64,000 nt of DNA from Franconibacter pulveris DSM 19144 (GTDB lineage Bacteria; Pseudomonadota; Gammaproteobacteria; Enterobacterales; Enterobacteriaceae), in NCBI GenBank assembly GCA_000621185.1, contig KK211223.1, forward strand, positions 80,757 to 144,756. The letters are read 5' to 3'. Numbering within the stretch: position 1 is the first letter of the stretch; every line of letters starts with the position of its first letter. The notes beneath the pieces are model-generated. The model saw nothing but the letters and a program-made list of their open reading frames with translations, was not told the DNA's origin and made no database searches. The position numbers were made by a program, and so were the translations under genes. Positions 57,607 through 64,000 of this stretch are shown here, piece by piece.

Positions 57607-60600
57607 TTACAAGCTTCCCGGCGCGCGGGTGGTTTTCCCGGCGGAGGTGAAGGTTCGCGCGGTGCGCCTGCCGTCCAGGCTTTCGAGACGCATCTGGAAA
57701 GGCGGGAAGGGCAGGTCGATGCCGTGCTCGCGGAAACCTTGCAAAATCAGCTGATGGATTTCATGGCGCAGCGGCATGCGGTGGCCCATCTCCGCCGCGT
57801 GGATGCGCAGCTCAAACAGCTGAATGCCCTGTTGCAGATCCACCAGGAAGACTTCCGGCGGCGGGTTGTCTATCACATAGCTGCACTTCTCCGCGGCCCG
57901 ATATAGTAACTGCGTGACCTCTTCGCTGTTGGCGTCCACCGGCGCGGGCACTGTCAGCACCACGCGGGTAACCGAGTCGGAGAGCGACCAGTTGATGAAC
58001 TGTTCGGTGATAAACGCCTTGTTCGGCACGATGATCTCTTTGCGGTCCCAGTCGCTGATGGTGGTGGCGCGGGTGTTAATGCGCGTCACGCTGCCGGTTA
58101 AATCGCGAATGGTTACCGTATCGCCAATGCGGATCGGTTTTTCAAAGAGAATAATCAGGCCGGAGATAAAGTTGGCAAAGATCTCCTGTAAACCAAAGCC
58201 AAGCCCTACACCCAGCGCGGCTACCAGCCACTGCAGCTTTGACCACTCGATGCCAATCATCGAGAAGCCCACCAGCCCGCCGAACAGCATCAGCAGGTAT
58301 TTGGTGATAGTGGTAATGGCGTAACCGGTGCCGGGTGTCAGTTCAAGGTGCTGCAGCAGCGCCAGCTCCAGCAGCGCAGGCAGGTTACGCACCAGTTGCG
58401 TCGTGACGATGAACACCAGAATGGCGATAAGCACCGCGCCGAGCGTTATCGGCTCCAGACTTTCCACCCCTTTCACCGTGGAGGTCACGTCCCACAGCGT
58501 GATGTTCTCAAGGAAGCCAAACGCTGAATGAATTTCCGACCACAACACGATGACCGAGAGCAGGGCGATAAGCGTCAGGATCGAGCGCACCAGCCGCAGC
58601 GACTGGGCGCTGATGGTATCGAGATCGATCTCCGCCACTTCCACTTCCGCCGTTCCTTCCGTGCTGTGCGACTGGACCGGCTCTTCTTCGCCGCGGGCGC
58701 GCTGGGCGAGGATCTCCGCACGGCGTTGCTTGGCGCGATCAAACGCCAGACGGCGGCGCTGAATAAACATCCAGCGGCGGATAATGTGATAGACCACCAG
58801 CAGCAGGAACCAGATGGCGACCGACGTTTCCAGACGCGCCAGCAACGCCTGCGCCGTAGCCAGGTAGCCCACTGCCGCCGCGAGAATAGCGGTAAGCGGC
58901 GCGCACAGCATCAGGTTCCATAGCAGGCGGTTTACCCAATTATCGCCGTTGCCCTCTTTATCAAGGTAAAGCGGAATGCCCGCGCGCTTGAGGCTTAGCG
59001 TGACTATCGCCAGCGCGCCGCAAATCAGCACAAAGCACAGTCGCCCAAGCGAGCCGGAAAACTCCCGGTCGTTGAGGTTATCAAACATGATGAGCGCCAT
59101 GATAAGCGGCACAATGAAGCCGATGCTCATCAGGTAATAGCGCATTGCCCGCGCCACGCGGTTGCGCGGCCAGCCGAAGTGGACGATGAACAGGCCGTTG
59201 GAGCGGGCAAAGGTGGCGCAAATCATGACCACCCACAGCAGCGGAACCGTCGCCGTTACGCCATCCCCGACCGCCACGGCGATAGGGTAAGGCCAGGCCT
59301 CCCGCAGGCCGTAACCGAGCGTCGCCCATAGCACCGGCAGCGGCGACGCCACCAGTACTGACCAGAAAACGGTGCGCAGCGTCAGGCGGAAGTGGTCCTG
59401 CGTCACTTTACCCACCTTCGCGCTGGAGCGCTCAAGGAAGGCGGTAAAATGGCGGCGTGAGCTAATGCTAAAGCCTACCAGCAGCAGCGCACCGAAAAGC
59501 GGCAACAGCGTCTCTTTGCTGGTCACCATCATGATGGCGGCTTTGCCAAGCTGGCCGAAGGTATCGAGCGAAATCAGGCGGCGCAGATCCTGCACGATTT
59601 CCAGCGGCCAGGCGAAAGTGAGCGGGCTGACGTCCGAGGTCCAGAAGAGATAGCGGTGCGTCGCTTCGTTCACCTCTTTAAGCGCATCCTCAAGCTGGCT
59701 GTTGGAGACTTTCAGCTTGGTCAATTCCAGCAGCAGCGTATCGCCGCCCTGAAGCAGCGAGTTGAGCAATTCGCGCTGGGTGCGCAGCTGCGCCTCAAGG
59801 ATACGGTTCTGCTCGGCGGTCAGCCGCTGGCCGTCCGCCTGACGGATCTGGCGCAACTGGGGCTGTTTATTCAGCAAATCCTCATAGCGCATGCGGTGAA
59901 CGCGAAGCTGGGCCATTTCGGTATCAAGCTGCTGCGGTTTAGGCATTTCGGGTAAACGCGCTACCTGCGCGCGCAGCGCTTCGCCAAGCACGTTGGAAAC
60001 GCCTAACCATTGCGACTGCTCGCGAAGCGTGGTTAATGCCTGGCGTACCTGCAGGGTCTGTCCGGTGGCCTGGCGCTGCTGCGAGGCGACGAGATCCATG
60101 CGCTGCGCCTGCTGGTTCAACGCCTGCGAGAGTTCACGGTTGACTTTAAACTGCTGGAGGATCTCTGGCGGCAGGTTGGCGCTGTTTTCAGCGAGCATCT
60201 CGGTGCTCTCCAGCGCCTGTTCCGCCTCTTTCTGCCGCTGGTTGTTGAGGTGATTGCGCAGCGCCTGAAGATACGCATCCAGCTGTTCCGCCTGTTTTTG
60301 CGCCAGTTCCGCGCGCAGGCGCGAAAGCTCCTGACGGTTGCTGGCGGAGAGCTGCGCCAGTTCCAGTTCATCCACCAGCGCCTTCAGCCGCGCCGATTCC
60401 GCCTGGGCGGCGAGGCTTTGCGCCTGAGCGAGCGGACCGCTGGCCCCGTTCTGGCCGCCGGCGCGGCGTTCCACTTCATTCAACTGGCGACGGGCGTCGG
60501 TTTGCTGTTGGGGCAACTGGCTTAACGAATCGGCGATTTCCCGGGCGCGGTCCTGCTCCTGTTGCGCCAGGCGGCTTTTATCCAGCAACTGGCTGCTGAC

Positions 60601-60942
60601 TTGCACAATCTCCTGATTGAGCGCGTCGGTAGTCAGGCCCGCAGGCACGCTTTTGGGCTCATCGCGCAGGCTGCCGAGCTGCTGGCGCAGCGTTTGCGAT
60701 AGTTTAGGGAAATTATCGATAACGTCCTGATACTGCTGGGCGCGCTCGAGGGAGGCTTTACGCTCCTCAAGCGCGTTGAGGGCGGACTGGAGCGTCTCTA
60801 CCGTTTCCGGCTGATTCGGCTGATCTTTAGCAGCCTTCGCCTGCTCCAGTTCCTGGGCTATCTGTTTTGCATCGGGGGCCGTCGCGGCGTACGCCCCCAG
60901 GCTGAGGCACCAGGCCATCAGTATAGTGATAATCAGGCGCAC
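57607..60942 (-). CDS. mscM: Miniconductance mechanosensitive channel MscM
   Basis: This 1111-residue MscS-superfamily channel (YjeP) protects against hypo-osmotic shock. It has a signal peptide at 1-19, a long periplasmic coiled-coil region (about 25-470, rich in Gln, Leu and Ala), about eleven hydrophobic segments and a C-terminal MscS core. The pore-helix region reads QWLVAALGVGLGFGLQEIFANFISG, in part ALGVGLGFGLQEI, and the beta domain contains IRIGDTVTIRDLTG. It follows psd by 24 bases; psd-mscM form an operon. Confidence 0.96.
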   Translation of the reverse strand: MRLIITILMAWCLSLGAYAATAPDAKQIAQELEQAKAAKDQPNQPETVETLQSALNALEERKASLERAQQYQDVIDNFPKLSQTLRQQLGSLRDEPKSVPAGLTTDALNQEIVQVSSQLLDKSRLAQQEQDRAREIADSLSQLPQQQTDARRQLNEVERRAGGQNGASGPLAQAQSLAAQAESARLKALVDELELAQLSASNRQELSRLRAELAQKQAEQLDAYLQALRNHLNNQRQKEAEQALESTEMLAENSANLPPEILQQFKVNRELSQALNQQAQRMDLVASQQRQATGQTLQVRQALTTLREQSQWLGVSNVLGEALRAQVARLPEMPKPQQLDTEMAQLRVHRMRYEDLLNKQPQLRQIRQADGQRLTAEQNRILEAQLRTQRELLNSLLQGGDTLLLELTKLKVSNSQLEDALKEVNEATHRYLFWTSDVSPLTFAWPLEIVQDLRRLISLDTFGQLGKAAIMMVTSKETLLPLFGALLLVGFSISSRRHFTAFLERSSAKVGKVTQDHFRLTLRTVFWSVLVASPLPVLWATLGYGLREAWPYPIAVAVGDGVTATVPLLWVVMICATFARSNGLFIVHFGWPRNRVARAMRYYLMSIGFIVPLIMALIMFDNLNDREFSGSLGRLCFVLICGALAIVTLSLKRAGIPLYLDKEGNGDNWVNRLLWNLMLCAPLTAILAAAVGYLATAQALLARLETSVAIWFLLLVVYHIIRRWMFIQRRRLAFDRAKQRRAEILAQRARGEEEPVQSHSTEGTAEVEVAEIDLDTISAQSLRLVRSILTLIALLSVIVLWSEIHSAFGFLENITLWDVTSTVKGVESLEPITLGAVLIAILVFIVTTQLVRNLPALLELALLQHLELTPGTGYAITTITKYLLMLFGGLVGFSMIGIEWSKLQWLVAALGVGLGFGLQEIFANFISGLIILFEKPIRIGDTVTIRDLTGSVTRINTRATTISDWDRKEIIVPNKAFITEQFINWSLSDSVTRVVLTVPAPVDANSEEVTQLLYRAAEKCSYVIDNPPPEVFLVDLQQGIQLFELRIHAAEMGHRMPLRHEIHQLILQGFREHGIDLPFPPFQMRLESLDGRRTARTFTSAGKTTRAPGSL

Positions 60943-60966
60943 GTCAGTCTACCTTTGGTTGTGCTG

Positions 60967-61929
60967 TTAACCTTCTTCTTTGTCGTCGACCAGCGGGTTG
61001 GCTTCGCGCTCGGCCTGAACTTCCTGCGCCGGGATAATGGCAGGCGCAGTGTCTGCAGCCACGGCTTCGGTGGAGACCGCCAGCGGTTCGCCAAGACGGG
61101 TCACTGACAGGCTTTGCAGATGCCCTACCAACTCGACTTTGCCCGGCGCGAACAGGTTGATAACCGTAGAGCCAAGCTTGAAGCGGCCCATCTCCTGGCC
61201 CTTCAGCAGCGCCACGGCGCCTTCGCTCTCGCCTTCCGGCCAGGTCCAGCGCTTAATAACGCCTTCGCGCGGCGGGTTGATGGTACCCGCCCAGACGGTT
61301 TCAATGCTGCCGACGATCGTCGCGCCGACCAGAATTTGCGCCATCGGGCCGAATTCGGTATCGAACAGGCAGATAACGCGCTCGTTGCGGGCAAACAGGT
61401 TAGGCACGTTCTGCGCCGTCAGATGGTTAACGGAGAAGAGATCGCCCGGCACGTAGATCATCTCGCGCAGGATACCGTTGCACGGCATGTGGACGCGGTG
61501 GTAGTCACGCGGCGAGAGATACGTGGTAGCGAAAGCGCCGTTGCGGAACAGGTCCGCCATAATGTAATTGCCCGCCAGCAGCGCTTCCAGGCTGTAATTA
61601 TGGCCTTTCGCCTGCAGGATCTTGTCGTTTTCGATGCGCCCTAACTGACTGATAACGCCATCGGCTGGCATCACCAGCACGTTCGGATCGGTATTCACCG
61701 GACGCACGTCGTCGCGCAGCGGACGAACAAAGAATTCATTAAAGGTGCGGTAGCTGGCGGTATCCGGCTTCTGCGCCTCTTTCATGTTGACCTTGTAATA
61801 TTTCACAAACAGGTCGATAACCAGTTTGGTCAGCCAGCCGGCACGCTTACTTGCGCCCCAGCCCGCCAGGCGAGTGAGCCACAGTTTCGGCAGAAGGTAT
61901 TGAAGCGAAAGTTTGATGTCGTTTAGCAA
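60967..61929 (-). CDS. psd: Phosphatidylserine decarboxylase proenzyme
   Basis: This 320-residue membrane-associated enzyme makes phosphatidylethanolamine. The LGST motif ([12 protein letters not shown]) is the self-cleavage site that produces the small alpha subunit with a pyruvoyl group at serine 254. Catalytic residues D90 (MPADG) and the histidine in YHRVHMP are visible. The start is TTG 61929 ([11 protein letters not shown] in the frame, read as Met), with GGAGG upstream. No ATG gives the correct length. Confidence 0.95.
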   Translation of the reverse strand: MLNDIKLSLQYLLPKLWLTRLAGWGASKRAGWLTKLVIDLFVKYYKVNMKEAQKPDTASYRTFNEFFVRPLRDDVRPVNTDPNVLVMPADGVISQLGRIENDKILQAKGHNYSLEALLAGNYIMADLFRNGAFATTYLSPRDYHRVHMPCNGILREMIYVPGDLFSVNHLTAQNVPNLFARNERVICLFDTEFGPMAQILVGATIVGSIETVWAGTINPPREGVIKRWTWPEGESEGAVALLKGQEMGRFKLGSTVINLFAPGKVELVGHLQSLSVTRLGEPLAVSTEAVAADTAPAIIPAQEVQAEREANPLVDDKEEG

Positions 61930-62035
61930 GGTAGCCTCCAGGCTAAGTATTTTGCCAGTCCTGGCCCGTTCCGCGCGCGGCGGAGCGGGCATCGCAGAAA
62001 AAAAGGGGCGATTTTAGCGACGCCCAGCTTAATTG

Positions 62036-63091
62036 TCAGTCGTCGGTTTCAGAAAAGCTTTTACGCGTTTTTACCTGCGCCATACTTTCCAGAATACGGT
62101 GATAGTTGTCGAAACGGCTTTCGGCGATTTCGCCGCGCTCCACCGCCGCGCGAATGGCGCAACCTGGGTCATTATCGTGACGGCAATCGCGGTATTTACA
62201 AGTGCCTAAATAGTCGTGAAATTCGACAAAACCGTGGGTGATTTGTTCCGGCTCAAGGTGCCAGAGACCGAATTCGCGCACGCCTGGGGAGTCAATCACA
62301 TCGCCGCCATGCGGGAAGTGATAAAGACGGGCTGCCGTCGTGGTGTGTTGGCCGAGGCCGGAGACATCCGAGACGTCGTTCGTGAGGATTTCATCCTCTT
62401 TGAGCCCCAACAGGGCGTTTAGCAGACTTGATTTGCCGACGCCGGACTGGCCGGCGAAAATGCTGATGCGGCCGATAAGCGCCTGCTCCAGCGCTTCCAG
62501 CCCGTGCTCAGCATGGCTTGAGACCAGCAGCACGCGATAACCAATGCCGCGGTAGATATCTATCTGTTCATTAACAAAATTCATGCCTTCTTCATCCAGC
62601 AGGTCGATTTTGTTAAGCACGATAAGGGGTTCAATCTCCAGGGTTTCGCAAGCCACCAGGTAGCGGTCGATAATGTTCAGCGACAGCTCCGGTAAAATGG
62701 CGGAGACGATAACAATCTGGTCGATATTGGCGGCGACGGGCTTCACGCCATCGTAATAATCCGGGCGCGTCAGTACCGAGGTGCGCTCATGCACCGCTTC
62801 CACGATGCCATTGATTGTCACCCCTTCGGTGGCCTCTTTCGCCGGGCGCCACACCACGCGATCGCCGGTTACCAGCGAACGGATAGTGCGGCGGATGTTG
62901 CAGCGGTGCACGGCGCCGTCTGCCGACTCCACGTCCGCATGCATGCCAAACCGGCTGATGACCGTGCCTTCGCGCGGCTCGCCAAACAGGTTGTCATCGT
63001 AATCGGCCTTTTCCGTCGACTGCTTAAGCCGACGCTGATGATTGGCCTTTACGCGGCGCTGCTGACCTTTGGAGAGTTTATTTTTACTCAA
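62036..63091 (-). CDS. rsgA: Ribosome small-subunit GTPase RsgA
   Basis: This 351-residue circularly permuted GTPase acts in late 30S maturation. An N-terminal OB domain is followed by the permuted G motifs [25 protein letters not shown] (in part GQSGVGKSS) and [11 protein letters not shown]-terminal zinc finger has [18 protein letters not shown] start at 63091 (with AGGAGCC upstream) gives the E. coli-like N-terminus [13 protein letters not shown] longer ORF begins eleven codons earlier. It is divergent from orn. Confidence 0.95.
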   Translation of the reverse strand: MSKNKLSKGQQRRVKANHQRRLKQSTEKADYDDNLFGEPREGTVISRFGMHADVESADGAVHRCNIRRTIRSLVTGDRVVWRPAKEATEGVTINGIVEAVHERTSVLTRPDYYDGVKPVAANIDQIVIVSAILPELSLNIIDRYLVACETLEIEPLIVLNKIDLLDEEGMNFVNEQIDIYRGIGYRVLLVSSHAEHGLEALEQALIGRISIFAGQSGVGKSSLLNALLGLKEDEILTNDVSDVSGLGQHTTTAARLYHFPHGGDVIDSPGVREFGLWHLEPEQITHGFVEFHDYLGTCKYRDCRHDNDPGCAIRAAVERGEIAESRFDNYHRILESMAQVKTRKSFSETDD

Positions 63092-63202
63092 TCGCCCTGG
63101 CTCCTGGTCGCCCGTGATGGGCAAAACCTCTATGATACACGCTATTTTATACGAATTAACTGAGAGTCACCGTGGGGTGACGCGAGAAGGGTGGAAAATA
63201 GC

Positions 63203-63748
63203 ATGAGTGGAAATGAAAACAATCTGATTTGGATCGATCTGGAGATGACCGGGCTCGATCCGGAGCGCGACCGCATTATCGAAATCGCCACCCTGGTGAC
63301 CGACGCAGATTTAAATATTCTGGCGCAGGGCCCGGTGATTGCGGTGCATCAGTCAGACGAACAGCTGGCGCTGATGGACGACTGGAACGTGCGCACCCAT
63401 ACCGCCAGCGGCCTGGTTGATCGTGTAAAGGCGAGCGCGATGGGCGATCGCGAAGCGGAGCTGGCGACTATCGCCTTTCTGAAAGAGTGGGTGCCAGCAG
63501 GCAAATCCCCTATCTGCGGCAACAGTATCGGCCAGGACCGCCGTTTCCTGTTTAAATACATGCCGGAACTGGAAGCCTACTTCCATTACCGTTATCTGGA
63601 TGTCAGCACGGTGAAAGAACTGGCGCGTCGCTGGAAGCCGGCTATTCTCGACGGCTTTAAGAAGCAGAACACGCACCAGGCGCTGGATGACATCCGTGAA
63701 TCGGTCGCGGAACTTGCTTACTACCGCGAACATTTTATTAAGCTGTGA
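63203..63748 (+). CDS. orn: Oligoribonuclease Orn
   Basis: Orn is a 181-residue DEDDh 3'-5' exonuclease that degrades RNA oligonucleotides of two to five bases, including pGpG from c-di-GMP turnover. The catalytic motifs are IDLEMTGLD (D and E), [12 protein letters not shown] (D) and [11 protein letters not shown] (H and D). The start [10 protein letters not shown] is chosen, four codons after another in-frame ATG, because it matches the family length. Confidence 0.98.
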   Translation: MSGNENNLIWIDLEMTGLDPERDRIIEIATLVTDADLNILAQGPVIAVHQSDEQLALMDDWNVRTHTASGLVDRVKASAMGDREAELATIAFLKEWVPAGKSPICGNSIGQDRRFLFKYMPELEAYFHYRYLDVSTVKELARRWKPAILDGFKKQNTHQALDDIRESVAELAYYREHFIKL

Positions 63749-63847
63749 CCGGGAGAGGGGTTTTACCCCTCTGTTGCCGATAAAATCACCGCTCTGGCGA
63801 ATTAATCGGCATTCAAACAAAAAACGCGAAAAAATTCGTTTAAGGGG

Positions 63848-63875
63848 TTGCGGCGAAAATCATTTCTCGTATAAT
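63848..63875 (+). promoter_or_regulatory. Promoter of the tRNA-Gly gene
   Basis: TTGCGG and a perfect TATAAT are 16 bases apart. They are followed by a GC-rich discriminator (GCGCCTCCC), typical of stable-RNA promoters under stringent control. Confidence 0.85.
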
Positions 63876-63914
63876 GCGCCTCCCGTGACGACACAGAAAT
63901 GTGAAACACGCAGG

Positions 63915-63990
<76 letters not shown>

Positions 63991-64000
63991 AAATTTGAAA

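Noticed and set aside
61930..61992. Upstream extension of psd by 21 codons to a possible start
   Set aside because: The extension is Arg/Pro rich and unlike any Psd N-terminus. The TTG at 61929 with a GGAGG site gives the family-typical start.

Overview
The window is chromosomal DNA from a member of the Enterobacteriaceae. Most proteins align closely, from memory, with E. coli K-12 proteins, and several E. coli gene blocks are kept in order: yjcH-acs / gltP, crfC-yjcZ beside yjdM, pheU-yjdC-dsbD-cutA-dcuA-aspA-fxsA-groSL-yjeI-epmB-efp-ecnAB, and blc-frdDCBA-epmA-mscM-psd-rsgA-orn-glyV. The GC-rich bias and the accessory content fit a Cronobacter/Enterobacter-like genus, but the genus cannot be fixed from the sequence alone.

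Layout. 1-5.5 kb: acetate use (partial actP, yjcH, acs) divergent from gltP. 5.6-15.4 kb: a self-contained sugar locus. A response regulator and a hybrid histidine kinase flank an ABC importer (ATPase, permease, binding protein) and a D-lyxose-type isomerase, a class II aldolase and a PfkB kinase. 15.4-19.2 kb: yjdP, a phosphatase-like gene with an overlapping small gene, and a reduced phosphonate locus (phnF, phnH, phnO, phnP; phnG and phnI-N gone, with a recognisable phnN 3' scar). 19.4-25.7 kb: an Aer-like receptor with a good sigma-28 promoter, yjdM, crfC and yjcZ. 25.7-39.1 kb: accessory genes, mostly regulator/enzyme pairs: LysR/SDR, kdgT/kduI, yghU, a chemoreceptor, a Zur-controlled zinc ABC transporter, LysR/aldehyde dehydrogenase, and TetR/quinone reductase.

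This accessory stretch ends at tRNA-Phe, whose 3' end is repeated downstream in a tRNA-linked repeat. From 39.6 kb to the end the window is conserved backbone: disulfide reduction (dsbD), C4-dicarboxylate and aspartate metabolism (dcuA, aspA, frdABCD), chaperonin groSL, EF-P and its two modifying enzymes epmB and epmA, entericidins, a guanidine-II riboswitch with gdx, blc, mscM-psd, rsgA, orn and a tRNA-Gly at the right edge.

No prophage, insertion sequence, CRISPR array or rRNA was seen. The most interesting points are the two-component-bracketed lyxose locus, the eroded phn operon, the tRNA-Phe-linked repeat, the Zur-controlled transporter with a coupled small membrane ORF, an SDR without the classical YxxxK pair, and a DsbD with an expanded linker.
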